This document shows, in pieces, positions 13,875 through 28,800 of a DNA stretch of 64,000 nucleotides. The notes below the pieces were generated by a model. That model was not told where the DNA came from. It did not search any database and saw nothing but the letters and a program-made list of their open reading frames with translations. How positions within the stretch are numbered: position 1 is the stretch's first letter; each line of letters opens with the position of its first letter. The stretch is from NCBI GenBank assembly GCA_029721435.1, contig CM056592.1, forward strand, positions 36,405,611 to 36,469,610, given 5' to 3'. The position numbers were made by a program, and so were the translations under genes. The DNA is from Gymnothorax reevesii (Eukaryota; Chordata; Actinopteri; Anguilliformes; Muraenidae).

Positions 13875-16800
13875 CTGCGAGAAAGGGAGGAGAGGCAAGA
13901 GAGAGGGAGGGAAGGAGCAATAAAGTGAGAGAGAGAGAGAGAGAGATATCTCAGACAGACATTCAATGGGAACTTTTCCCTCGGAGAGAGTACCCAACCT
14001 CACGTGAAGGTGATTCCCATTCTAAAAGCATCACTGCCATTGTAAGCAAATAAAGACAGAGGGGTATATGCATAACACATTACAGGGCACCAAATCACCA
14101 ACATGCATACATAATCCGTTACATATTAGTCTTGGTCAAGGCAAGAAGGCACAGTGTTTCAAGGTTTTAGAATTGGCAAAGCTAACATTATCTTCTTAAC
14201 CGACAGCAACAGTAGTCTTAATCAAAGCATGTGGAAAAACCATAAGCGAAACGCATCAAATTTAAAATGAGTTGCCTAATTCAATTGATACTACTCTCAA
14301 ACTGACACACGGTATCGTTAATCTTTAGTAGTAATACAATGACATCGTTAGGATCCTTTACAAATCACTCAGGAGCTGTGAAAATCAGAAGTGTGACGAG
14401 TGCGGCGAACAACAAAGCAGCACGACAGCTTCCTGTCACACAACACTGCTCACTGCAAAAAGAGGCATCACTGCCAGTGCTGAGTTTGAGGAATTATGCA
14501 TATACCCCCACAGAGGGGAGAAACAATCGCGAAAGCAATTACGCATGCAGCAATAACCATCTGAATCGCATTTCTAACTATTTACGGCGTGCTCCTACGC
14601 AAGCCATTTGTCACAGCTGTTATAAAATACTAGCAAAAAGCGGGAAGGCTCTATTGCAATGAGGTGAGTTTGTACACTGCGGTCATTTGTGCCCGACTGT
14701 AACCTCCGTTTGGCCATACCTATTCCTCAACGCGAACGGGACATGAGTCCACAGCTGTCGGTTCCAAAGAGAGCGAAGGGAGAGAGACGAACACACAGGG
14801 AGACAGGAAGAAAGATATAGAAAGTGATGGGGTAGAGAAACAGATAACAAAACACATTTACAGCGCACACAGAGAATCTGCCGGAGAGCTGCGGCAAGGC
14901 AAGGGTGTGAAGGGCTGGGCGGGGCAGGGCGGGGCAGGGCAGCAGTGAATGGTGAAGTTGCTGGAATGGAAGTGGTGCCGATTCAGCTGTGATTTATCAC
15001 ACCTCCTCTGCTTGAGTGTGGCGTACGTATATGCCCAAAAAATTCCCGCAAAGGCCGTATACTCCAATGAACATATAGACCCATAGTCAACTCGAAGGCT
15101 AATATTTTGTTTATGGACTAATGACGGGGCACGACTGGTCAAAATATTGCATTTGCCGTTTGTCTGAGATTCAAATAGAATTACTTGTTTACACTCTATA
15201 GAGCTCAAAATTGGATTTCAAAATGAAGTGAAGGTAAAATCAGAACCCAATAAAGTTATTTTACAATTATACATATATATTTCAGGGTAAATTATTTAAA
15301 AAAAAAAACTGCTGCGATTAAATAAGAAGGAATTAATCTCCACTTGGCCTTGGGACCACTATTGTAAAAACACTTTACATTCCATTCCAGCAATGCCAGC
15401 GATGACCGCAGATATAGCAGGTGAGTCTAAGAGCAGGAGAGGAGGAGGGGGGTCAGGAGAGGGTCAGAGGAGTACAGAAATAAAGAAGCTCGAGTTCAGC
15501 AAAGCAACTTGGAGCTGGCAGACACTGAACATGAACTTGACTCTGGGATGGACTGGACGCAGACTCCCAGGCGCAGACATTACACTGAAAACACTGATAC
15601 CACCAGGGGGCAGCAGAGGGAGGGAGGGAACGGCTACCATATCACTTCTAACAAAACAACAACAACAGTAGCAGCAACAACGACTAACATGATAGGAATG
15701 AGGAAAAGTGCGACTCGAAGGACACTTTTTTTTATTTTAGTTTTTTTTTTCTTAATTTATCTGTCCTTACTTTCAACTGAGAGTTGCAAAATCGGGTAAT
15801 TTTTAGAGAACCATTTACTCCCACAGTTAAAATATTTACTTCACAGGTACCAAAACAATCATTTGACGTCTTTACTTGCACAGTTATTATTTCAACAATA
15901 TATACTGAAATGCAAGTTTCTGCGCATTTTGACATAATATCCTCGCGTCCAGATGAGAGGACCGACTCTAAAACACCCTGATCAAATCGCCATCAACTAA
16001 TCATATGATTTACACGAGGCGACGTTTCATCCCGCAGCTGTTTCAGCAAAGCGAATAAACGGGGATAATTTTTTTCTTTGATGAAATTAACGGACAGCTG
16101 CCACCGTGTTCACCCTCCCCCCACCACCCCTCTCCACTCTCATCACATCCATCCAGGTGCCCCTCGTCTCAAGAAGTCCATGTTCAAGGAATTGCCACTC
16201 ACCAGCGAATCGGCCGTCAGGACACTGCTCATTGTCCAGCCCTGTCAAGCAGGGGGTGTCAGACAGGCCCTGATTGTTATTGTCAAATTCTGGAAAAGGC
16301 ACCTCGCTCCTCCTCCGCCCACCTGCAAGCGAGGTCAAAGGTCAAACAAGAGCAGCCAGCCACAGCAGAGCGGACGAGGCGGCAGAGGTCGAGCAGAAGC
16401 ACGGCAGGATGCGATCCGGGGGCGGGGGAGGGGGCTAACGCTCACAGAATGCTAATGCGCAGAAACACAGGTGCCCAGACATGCGAGTAAACATTCTCAG
16501 CATTTGCATAACTGCATGACAAAACAAACAAACAAACCACTAGCAAAATTATCCTCTTCCCCGCAAGCAGTGTAAATTCATGCCCGTTCTCTCAAACATC
16601 CCAGTTCCAAGTGCGTTCAGTTTTAAAGAAACTTATACGTCTGCAATGATGGAACTGGCGTATATCAACATTGAGAGGGTAGTGATGATCAACACTGCAA
16701 TATCTGAATGAGGGAAACTCATTCGGGTAAATATGATGGCTCACACCCTGACACAGAGAAGCACGCATAAATGCTTACACAAGGCTCCCATACAGACATG

Positions 16801-19800
16801 GACAAACAGCACATATTAGCACGGACGTATGCATGCTCTTCAATGCAAATATGAACACAGAACAGACGCACAGGCACTGAAACACGCTTGGGTAAGTCAT
16901 TATATTTACTCCATGGAATTAAAACATATACAGTGTATATGGGCTGAGCAGCTGTCTCAGCATCACATCCAGCTTTGGAATACTGATCGCTACGCAGTGC
17001 TTCTTTGACTGTTGGTATAAAACAATGATGTGTTGAGAGATTAAAGTATCTATTACGAAGCGCTTCTGCTTCAAGGAATGGTCTCGGGCACAATATGCTA
17101 AACTAATATCTCTCTGTGGCTGATGCAGAGGAATTGATGAGTAAGCATGATAGTCTTTTATGAAATCAAATACAGTTCCTCTAAATGTATCTAGAAAAAA
17201 AAAACCCTTGTGGCACTGAGCAAATGTAAGACAGACTCAGAATTATTAAATGTATCGATTCAAGTTGATGAAGCCAACAAAGCAAAAAATTACGTCTATG
17301 ATTTATGAATAAAAATTTCCATTGAAATAACGACAGGTTTCGCAGACAGTGCAGGTATTACTCTATCGTGCCTTGATAAATTTTACTTTAATCCACTTTT
17401 TGGGATGTAGCGCCACCTCCTGACGCTTTCTTGATATGACATCCGTTGCAACGTTATCACTGTGTTGTATCATTGTCACGCTATGCTGACTTGCATGCCT
17501 ATGAATGATTCAGTTTAAACTGGATTTTTTTTCCCCAAGGTGCCCCAGAGGTGCTCAATTTAAGCAATTGTCTATAAGCAGTGAACTCCATTATCTTCCG
17601 CAATTAAATCAGTAATAAAAAAATGTAAAAAAATAATTTGAACTTTTCATTCTGTGCAGTTTTAATCCATGGCATCCACTATGAAGCTGCTCACTAAGCA
17701 AACAGCTTGATAATTATACACAAAAAGCATAAACCTGAGGTTTTGAATGTTACGAAAAAATTATAGACAACTTACTCAAGTCATGTTCACACCCAAAGTA
17801 TTTGACCTAAGTTATATTCACACCCAGTGTAATTGACCCATGCATTGCCATTTTTATACACTATGGCCAGTTTGGCAATAACGACGCAAAATTAGCATTC
17901 AGGATACTTCTTTTTATTTACGCAGAGTCCTTGATGTAATACGAAAGCTACCCCAGAAACACACAGATTTCCCTTAGTTTATACAAACAGAGCAGTAGCA
18001 TTCCACACCACAAGCATCGCTCTGAAAAATAGTGGCCGAATTCTGTCGACAAATGTCCACATTAATGACTAAACGTTACGCCTTGAGAATTTAAGTGATT
18101 TCAGGAGTAAGTGAAAAGCCGATTATCCATACTAAAAAAAGCTCAATCCATGCAGGCATACTGTCCTGGAGGAATGAAGAAACCTAGTAAATAATGAACA
18201 AAGCTTCCTTGGAAAACCCTCCAAATATTTTCATTAATAGGGAATGTACAGTCAAGGCTGAGGGCTCATAGTTACCCAGTTCCTGGGAGGGGGATGGACA
18301 GTCATCTTCCGTGACATCATTGCCCTGCAGAAACAAACGACCAATGTTCTGAAAGCTAACAGCGTCGGGACCGAGTGAATATTAGAATCTGTGGTTGGGA
18401 TCATTTGCGGAGAGAAGCTCGTGTTTCATACCTCAGAGTCCTGTTCTTCTGCCACTGCGGCTAAGAAGTTATGTTCATTCATCTCACCCGCCGGCTCCTG
18501 AAAAGAACATCATTTCACCTCAACGCTACATCGCTGGATATTGACATTCAAGGGTTAAGCCTTGGCAGAAGAAAAATAAAAATATATTGCTTCAACATTT
18601 TATATCTTCAAAATGACAATTCAGCAGTGCAGGAACTATCTTGGAATGAGATAAAAGTATGTTTTTAAAACTTCAAATTGAAGTACATTAAATGTCTCAA
18701 AGAAAATCCCGGCTCACTTTCCGAGCGTTTACAATCTCAGCAGATGATAAACACTATCAGGCAGCAAACTGGCAAATTGCTCAGGGAAGACTCTTGCAAA
18801 CACAGACACTAATTCAGCATCGTCATATATGGAGGAATCTCTGTCTGTGTGTCTGTGTTGGTACGTGTGTCATTTGTGCATCTCAAACTTGGTGGGTATA
18901 CTGCTGAGGACCCAAGGAAGTACAGAGTTGAGTTTGAAGTTATTTGGCTGCGCGGTTCTTGAAAAATGCAAGAAATAATACCGCTCAAGCAGCAATAGAA
19001 TGGACACTGCACGAGTTAAGACAAAACGCTGAAAACGATACCACTCTGAACGATCGCCCGCTCACCTCTCCCTCTTGCTGGGACGGTCCTCGGCTCTCCG
19101 CTGGTGTCTCCACAGCCTCTCCCTCAACCCCAGCCAAATACGAGCCCGACATGGAGGACAGGGTGTCGGTGCTCAGCTGGGAGTGCTGGCTGTGCGACGA
19201 TGCCATGGACATCACAGACTGGGCCAGGCTACTGCTAACAGGGTCTGAACAGGGACACACATACAGTGGTGGCAGCCCCTGCAACACATAAGCCCTTAAC
19301 TGATTGACAAGTTACACCAGTGCGCTCAGGACATCCGCCGTACCTTCAGGTGAGGTGATTGTTGAGGACAGGGGCGTCCCAGCACAGGAGGACTGGTCGA
19401 TGGCACCAGAGGAGGACAGCGTCAGGTTCTCACTCTCGGGAGTCACGCCACACTGTGTACGAATCGTGAGCGCATTTTTTCAGTTTTTGTTTTCAGTTCT
19501 GTGAGTCATTTAGTCAATACTGAAGCTGGACGCAGAATGCGGAGCTGCTTAGTAAGCGAGAGGATTGTTTGCTACCTCTTGCTGGTCGGCCGCAAACTTC
19601 CGCCGACAAGCCTGGACCTCTGACTCGCTGCAGGATTTCTCATCCTCCTCCTCAGGAAGTACAGAGGAATTCTGGGAAAGGGATCTGCCGCATGTCCAAG
19701 ACAAATTTGCGTGAGAAACAACATACATGTGTCTTTTCTGACCTTGAAAAAAAAAACGCATCTATAAATAAATTCCTGCTCATACAGAGGGCGCCTTAAT

Positions 19801-22800
19801 TAATTGGGAAGTGACACTTTTAAAAAAAAAATTATTACTTTATTCTATATTATGATAAACTATGCCATTTTTTATGCACCAGAAACTGGGGGGGGGTCTG
19901 GGACGGACTATGTACAAAAGTTGCTGTCATTTCTAAACAGTTCATCCACTATGGGCAGGTATACTCTCACACTGAGGCGGAGAGTCTGAACTTCAACCTC
20001 ATTGCCACTTCAACCAAAATAAAAGAATATCACTGCCCAATGAATTATGACGCACATTGTGAATGTCTGGTCAAAATAAGCCCTGTATAAAAAAAAACTA
20101 CGTACTGAAAGACATACCGATAGCCTCATGGCATAATTTGTTTTTTTTAAGGGTTTTTTAAATTCATTTTTTATTTTTACTTTTTTTACTTTATTATTTA
20201 AGAAAATAGATTTTATTTTTCTTTCAGATTTTTTTTGGTTTTGAGAAAAAAGAAAAAAATATTTTTTTTGGCAACAGGAAAGAGCAGGCAGGCGATATCT
20301 CAATTCAGCAAAAATATTACTTTGGGTATCGTGCTATGAGGCTAACGATATGAAACATGCTGGGTGCGACACCGGCTGAAGCACAGAGAGACGGGGGGCA
20401 GAAAGCGGAGTCGACTGACTTAGAGCCGCTCTTTTTCAGTTTCAGGCCCTGGCTGGAGTCGATGGAGCGCTCCATAGGAGAGACGGAGCGGGCGGGCTGG
20501 GGGTGACTCTCGCTCCCGTACGATGGCAGTGTGCCAGAGACGTGCCCCCCCGGCAGGTTTTGTAATGGGGGGGCGGAGGGAGAGGGGTTGAGCGGACCGT
20601 TGAGGGCCTCTAGTAGCGATACAGCTTCATAACCAGGAGGAATGTGTTCGGATGCCTGTGGGAGAGCACAGAGTCAGCCTGCAGCCACTAAACAGCTTCC
20701 ATTTCACTCAGTGCAACAGAAATATTAAACTACTAAAATATTTATGCTTTCCATGACTTATAATGGCACACATTATGATTGGTTCATGACAGGGGCTGTC
20801 GACCTCATCCAAATATGGCAGGCGTGAGCGCAGGCTGTCTTTCCAGCGGAGCAGTTACACACCTAGTACTACGAATCGAGGTCTTTGGCATTAAACCCAG
20901 GGGTTGATTGGTAGAGTGAGGAGTGTAACTGCTCAGCTAGAGCGAAGGCCTGCTGCCACGCCAGCCCTTTCTGGAGATGGTTGAATATGCCTGATTAACG
21001 ATGAGCCGTTGTCAGCACACAATGACCGGCACCCATTTTTCCAGTCGACGGAGCCCTTCACTGCTAATAAAACGGAGCCGCAGAGGCAGAGACACCAACC
21101 GAAGCACATACCGAGTGCTCTTCAGAGTCCGACGTCTGAGACGTGATGACGGGGTTGAAGCCTGAGGGCGTGATGGGGCTCGACTTTTTCCTCATGGCGC
21201 GAATCTGCAGCAGAGCTCGAAATGCTTTCGGTAGGAGGAGAAGGGAGGGAGAGAAGGCCACAGCGTTCACACAGCAGTCAAGATCACGTTGCTCTTCAGT
21301 AATGAATTATTTCAAGCTTGGCCGCGTTATAAGGCAGTGCGGTACCAGGCCAGGCAGCTAAGTCGACTGCAGCGACGGAGGCAGAACCACTACGTTTCTA
21401 TACAACAGTGGTCACCAGTCATGCTCCTGCTGACCAACCATCCTTTGGGCTTTCATTTCAACTGTAATTTTCCTCGCCTGATTCTGTGAATTAGCAGTTC
21501 GACGAGCCCTCCACCTGTGGAATTATGGGCGCTCATTGAGGTTGAGAGTGAAAACCCGCAGGGGGGTAGATCTCCAGAAACATCTCTGCTTGCCGCAGCT
21601 GTAGAACGCCCTGCATGCGGCGGCTCCAGACGGGTGCTTACGTAGCCGGCAGATGGGGCAGCAGTTGGCCTGGTAACGCAGGGTGTCGGCGCAGGCGTTG
21701 CACAGGCACAGATGTCGGCAGGGCAGGATGAGAGTGTCGCGGACATCCGACAGACACACCACGCACTCCGCGCTGTTGTCGCTAATCTCATCATCCGCCA
21801 CCTAGTCAGACGAACAGCAACACCTCAACACCACTTCAACAGCGAGGCCATGACAGCACGATCAGTTTAATTAGAGAGGGCGACATATTAATGTGACAAA
21901 GAACAAGCAATTAAACAACTTCAGTTCACTTGGGTTAAGTGAGTGAATATTTACGTTCATACCTTTGACTCCTGGCTGTTGTATTTGTTCTCAATGCCAT
22001 AAATTTCCTGAAGAAGGTAACTGACTCCATCTACCTGAGGGCAGAATAATGTTAATTCTCTACGAGCAACTATAATCATTTTAGTAGCTGCTACTTTGGA
22101 CCCATCTTTATGCAGTGAACCCTACCCTGTAGATCAGGCACCTGACTTGCTTCAAATAAAAGCCGAGCAAAGAATTTTGATTGACTCTTTATGGTTTAAT
22201 GGCACTTTCTGCTATCTCACGTCAACATAAAATTCATTTGTACCAATGGCCAAGTTAAAGTCTCCTATTAGCCTGACATCCATGTGTTTGGACTGTGGGA
22301 GGAAACCGGAGTACCCGCGGGAAACCCACGCGAACACGGGGAGAACGTGCTCACTCCACACAGAAAAGAATCCCGAGCTGGATTCGAACCCGCATCTTTG
22401 TTGCTGTAAGATGGCAGAGGAAGCCGCTGCACCACTACGCCGCCCAGCCAAATATTTCTGTGGACTCAAGTAGGGCTGCCTGGCCTCATCTCATATACAA
22501 TATACAATACAATACAATACAATAAAAAAAGGACATTACAATATCTAACAGTGCTAAAATTTGCAAGGCATCATGTAGGGAAAAGCTTTCTAAGCTGCTT
22601 TGGGACAAATTCCAAAAGTTCAAATATCTCACTGCATTTAGCAGCTCTCTGGCACTCAGTCTACACCAGGTACTCCTCTGCGTTCAGTAAACACAGAATA
22701 ATCCATGCGGGCAGTGGAGTAAGTAAGGTCGGAAAAGTAATGAAAAGTTGAGTGCGTAGGATTATATTAAATGGAACGAGCGCGAGGAATTTGCTTTTTC

Positions 22801-25800
22801 AGCATGAGGATGATTTAGATTAACTAGGTGCTACGAGAAATCTCAACGGCGCAGAATTTAATGCCAGCACGGAATTAAATGTTGGCTCCTGTGAAAGGTT
22901 TTCACGTTCAGTATTTATCCTCAGTAAATTAAAAAAATATTAACACCCTTTTGTGTTCAATTCCATGTAGTAATATGCAGTGCCCCTTCATTGTACATTG
23001 GAATGAAATATTTCCATGACTTTTCACAGAAATTTTTTTTCATTTGTCACGCTATTTGACCGATTACGTACCCATAATAATGTTTAAAAATACACAGGTG
23101 GCTGAGCACGAAGACTTGAATCCTAGTGGTGGATGGTGAACTGGTGATAGCGGAAGCTCAAATAATCCCTTAAAAATAACGATCGGTCATGACCTGTGTT
23201 CAATCATTCATTTAAATTACCATTACAAAAACTCCATTAACTCTTAACATTATCAGGTGTGGTCAGTTTTCATTAATCACGCACGCCTGTCAACTCTTAC
23301 ACATTCGGAGAGAGTTTTAGTGGCATATTTACGTTCCTTTGCTGTAGTCAGAAATTAATCAATCAACGGCACATGGAAGAGATTCTCGCGCAGAAAAAAA
23401 GTCCTTGTGCATGGAGGTTTGTCATTTTCACCTCCCTTTCGGGGTTGGAAGCAATGCATGTGTTTCATGATCGTTTTGATTGTTTAAATAAAATGAGGTC
23501 ATTTGAAATGTCTTTATGCAACTCCATTGCTTCCAACACCTGAGTAAAGAAAAGCGTGAGAAGTCCGGAGTCATCTTTGGTTTCCATATTAGCCTACTGG
23601 TGTTGAAATCCACCAAAATTTGCGTGAAACTGATAAACCTCCATGCACAAGGACTTCAACTCCATGTGAGAATCTCTAACATACATGTTGATTGAATAAT
23701 TGCTGACTACAGCAGGGGGAACGTAAATATGCCTCTAAAACTCACGCTGAATTTGTGAGAGTTGACAGGTATGCGTTATTAACGAAAACTGGCCACACCT
23801 GATAATGTTGGGAGTTTTTGGAGTTTCTGTAATGGTAATTTAAATAAAAAAGCCGCCACTGATGGACACACATAAGCATTCGATCAGTTTCAAGTTTTAA
23901 CCTGCCTATCAAGTAGGGTCAGCCGGTGACTGCACAGTGAGCGTGGTGCAGGCTGAACTGAACTGAGTGCACTCTGAGTAAGCGCTCGCACCGGCGGTAA
24001 TTTAAGAGAGTGTAACTCACCACTTGTTTCTGCTTCAGTGGTTTAACACAGTAGCTGCCATCCATGTGCTGCGGAGAGGTGACATTTCTTAGCCATGCCC
24101 ATCCAGACCAGAAAACTACCTTGAACAAAACTCAAGTATGCACTCGTCATCAACACTGCAGTTCGTGTGCCATGACCACGATACTCTATCCCAAATACAA
24201 TAAAAACAGTAACCCCCACAACCATCTCTGCTAACATGACCAAGCTAAATGCATTGAGGAGCCTAGTGCTAAAAGTACTGACGTGACATTTTCTCACACT
24301 GTGAAGCAAGGATGAGAAAATGTCTTTTATAGCTACTGAAGTCCATTTTCTCAAAATGGACATTTTGTGGCTTAAGTACTATAAGTACTGGGGTCTTCAA
24401 TTATGGCTTGTAATAAAAAGTGATAAATTGAGGCCATTACATTTTCAGCACAGTCAATCAGAGAAAAAAAAACTATTGCACCCACTTACCTTCTCAAAGG
24501 TGGCAAGGAGTATATGTGAATGACCTAAATGCTCTGGGAAAATAAAAATGGTTTAAATTAAGCCTGATATCTGCGAATAGACGTCAGTTCTGTTATTTCA
24601 CAGTTTACAAATACAGAATGAAACATTTACTTAAGCATATTAACTTAGGCTCAATTTCAGTTGAAGACCTACAAGTCAAATTTTACACCATCACGTGGTT
24701 AAAAACACCACCCATATGTAACTGCTCATATTTACCCTCTGAAATTTCCTTCTTGACACAAAACTTTTAAACACTTAAGTGCCAGCCCTCCTAAAAATCG
24801 TTCCATTTTGAACAAAGACCTAATAATTGCATCACAATTATTTTTGCAATTCGTGTCTTTGAGTCATCAACCAAGCGTTCAATTTACAGTTCAAAAAGTA
24901 GCCGATATTATCATAAATTCACAGAGTGATCTTGAAAGTGATGTCGATATTAAAACTGCCAGCATTTTAAAAAGGGCAGAGTCTGAATTGCACTGAGATG
25001 TACAAGCAGAATTCACAAGCAATGTGAGTGCCTTTGTAAATTCACCAAAATTAGCATAAAAATTGATAATACAAAATGTATTGACCAAATCTGTGTCATC
25101 CATTTATTAAACTTGAACTCTTCTCCTTATTATGACTACATATGACCCCTATATGTAGGTATATCAATGGACCTCTTCCCAAGCCTCCCCCAAGGTCGTC
25201 ATTTGTTGTCATAATGGGGAAGGGAGGGGGGAGTCTATGGGGAAAAGAGTTAAGATAATGCTCAACAATCAGGCGATGATTAGAGTTAACCAACTGCAAT
25301 GTGCATTTTGCCGAAACAAAATCAGAAAATGCCATTTTTAGGCAGGCATCAAAGGGTTAAGAGTGTAAATAATACCCAGTTTACCGTGTTTATGCACCGG
25401 GTGTCAGTTTTTTTTTTGCCTTTCGATGGACAACTGTCCGGTAAAATCCAAATCTATACTCAACTTGATACACAATGTTTTCGCAAACTAGCCTGGAAAA
25501 CTATTTTCTATCTCTATAAGCCCAAGTGCAAAGCAGCTCATTCACAAACGACACTGTCGACAATGAACCATAATTCATTTATATTTATAGATTTATAGAT
25601 TAAGAATCTGTATCATTGAAGCTTCCTCTAAGCGCATAAGGAATTAAACTCACCATCCCCCTCGTCCACCACTGCCTGCACTACCATAGGAAAGATGTCC
25701 TTATCCATGTCAAACAGCAGCTAAAAACACAAAGTGACAGAGAAACACTGCTCTCTATTCAATGCTCTCGGGCACCAGTATTGAACATCGGGTACCGGAA

Positions 25801-28800
25801 CACAAGATGCAAAGCATTCGTACCCTCCAGCTAGTCTGCTGAATTTCATGCCGTTTGGTATTAATTATGCATCGAATCTCAGTGATACAGCGTGCAAAAA
25901 GATTACAAGGACTTCCACATTTTCCACAAGTCCTTCCATCAACAAGTCAGATTCCAACAAGGTAATTCTGGTTTATAATTCACTGAAAATTCTGGTTTAT
26001 GAGTGATTTATGGTACAGAGCGGCTAAGAGATTAGCAGAAGTGTACCTCCTCCTCGGCCCACTCCGACAGGTTCACCGAGTGAGAGGGCAGGCAAAACTG
26101 CTGGCAGACTCCTCTCTTGAAGTGAACTGTCTCAGACTGTAGAGCGCTGTCCTGCGGCAGGTATCTATCAATGACAAACACAAACACGCACCCATGTACC
26201 GCACCCCAGAGCAAAACAGCAGCCAGTCATTATTCAATTATTGACTTCAGTTGAGGTTAATCCAATGATTTATCCACCTTGGACAAGTGATCACTTGTCC
26301 AAGGTCGATAGATCTTTGGATTAACTGATAACTGAAGTCAATAACTGTTTTAGTATATGACCGTACTTGAAAATGTAAAATAAGAGAGGGGCAAATACTC
26401 TAAAGTAAAGCTCCTCACAGGGACAAAATGACTAGAAATATGGACACCGTCAGGAGCTCCGGCGGGGAAGCCTCATCTATTTTAGCTGGAGGTCTTCGGA
26501 TTGTTATATTCACCTCTCGCTCAGGGGAATATCACTGTTTACAGTGACTGGCCGAGTTTGCCTTGACCAATCAGGAGAGAACAAGTACTTAACGCCATTT
26601 AATACAACTCTTTCCATCATTCAAAAAAGAGCAGAGAGTGAACACAATGAGAGCAACAATGCAAAAGAGAGAGGATAAAACAGACTTGAGAAGTGAGAGA
26701 CAGCATGAAAAAGAGACAACATCAGATTCCACACAATCAGCCCAATTCTCTCTGCACCAGAAAGCTCCACTGCTTTGTCACAAGATGCGCAGCCAGTTAG
26801 CATTTACAAGTCATTTCAAAGTTCCTCCATGACATCACACAGCAAAGGAGCTACCCAGGGTCTAGAAGGACTGATCAACTTCAGGGAATTAGTTAATCAG
26901 GCCCTTCGTTATTCAAGGTGGTCCCTTTCGTAGTGATGTCATGAACCACAAATTTTGAAATGACATGTAATTGCTCGCTGGCAGTGTGCCTGGTGACATG
27001 ATAGAGGCACTTCAATTATCTTGCACTAACTTACATGGGGACGCCATTGTGGAACTCTTCAACGGCCTGGTAGAATATCGTAATTGCCACTTGTGTGTCA
27101 GCATCAAAGGTGAACTCTACGTTATAACAGGCACGGCCCTTCCCGACATCCTCTCCGGGCAACTTCACGTCCTCACTGCACCTACATTTTCAGAAACGCA
27201 GATAAAACCCCAGCAACACCCAAGGAAAAAAAGGCCTGAATTTCAATTAAAGTACATATACCATTGTGCGAGAAGTTGAAGAATGCAGTGAAAACTAGAA
27301 AAGCACTCGGAGGGCGCAGACCTCTGCCAAGCACAACATTTCCCTCCATATTGCGACTTCCACCATAGATATTAGTCTTACATTTATTTTATCTCCATTT
27401 TTAGATTCCTTGACCTTGAAGACATGGCAATTTGATTCATAATGCTATATCAATATTAGTTCCACAGCGTCTTGGCTGTTTAAAGATGTCTGTTGCATGT
27501 TTCTAGCTTCATTTGTTTTATTTTTCTTATGATGCAACATTTCCCCTCATGTTGTGATTTACACATAAATATTAGTCCTACATTTATTTCATCTATATTT
27601 TCAGATTCCCTGACCAAAAAAACACACCATTAGCAACTGAATTCATAATGATATCAATATCAGTTCAGTAGTTATTCATGAAAAACAAATTTTCCGTAAT
27701 GGTGGTTTTCTTCTGGATCTAGTTCCCTGGCTTTTGAAAATACAGTATATCCTGTGACACCTTCCTAATTCTGCAATATCTTGGCTATATAATGGTGTTT
27801 GTCACATGTTTGTAGCTTCATTTGTTCTCTTCCTATAATGAAAATTCTGAAGGTCCCCTACTTTCGTATTCTGGATCGTAGTATCATAGTATCCGGAATT
27901 ATTCCATTTTCAGGATCAGTCTTTCATATATTGTAGAACATGTTCGAAACTTGTCCTGTATTCATTTTCCAAGTGCCCTGACCATTTTTTGTGGAGTTAT
28001 ATGCATAAATGTCGAAAATGGCCCTATCTCCCGATGTTAAAGAAGCCTTTAAAAAATTCCTGGATCCAGACGGAGATCCGGATCACTTCCAAAATCTTAT
28101 CATTTCTTCCTTTTATCCATCTGTACAATCCCTGAAAATTTCATCAAAATCTGTCCATAACTTTTTGAGTTATTTTGGAAACCAACAGACAAACAAACAA
28201 TCAAACCCAGGAAAAAACATAACCTCCTTGGCGGAGGTAAAAATCAGGGCAACAGTTTATCACAATAGTCATCAGTTAATGCAATTACCATCAGTGTTAT
28301 TTCCCAGTATGAATGAGTGATCACCCAACAAAATAAAACATATATTTATGCTCATAATAATAATAAAAATAACAATAATAATAATAATAAACAATGATAA
28401 TAAATACTGCTAATAATGATAATAAATACTACTATTACTTTGAACAATACTAATAATAATAATAGTAACTATAATAACAGCAACAATAATAACTAGACGC
28501 ACTCATAGAGTGCAAACCTCCGCCAAGGCAGCACAATCCAAATCTTCATGAATGGGAGCAAAGTTGAGTTATCGCATGTCATAGGATTTCAAGATGGCTG
28601 CCATGGGGGCCATATTGTTTCACTGATCCCGGTGAAAATAAATCGGGTCCTTCCTTGATGTCATAGCAATGCACTCACAAAATTTAAGCCAAATCCATGC
28701 ATTACTTTTTGAGTTATGTTGTTCACAAACAGACAGACAGACAGACAGGGGCGAAAACATAACCTCCGCCCCAACTTCGTTGGCGGAGGTAATAAATACG

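Noticed and set aside
13539..14003. 154-codon minus-strand frame covering rnf157 exon 19
   Set aside because: It is in the wrong phase for the exon 18 donor; the shorter overlapping frame ending at 13726 fits the phase and the family C-terminus.
22380..22450. tRNA gene suggested by the B-box GGTTCGAATCC
   Set aside because: The conserved body that follows and the second copy at 60440-60840 show it is a tRNA-derived SINE, not a functional tRNA.
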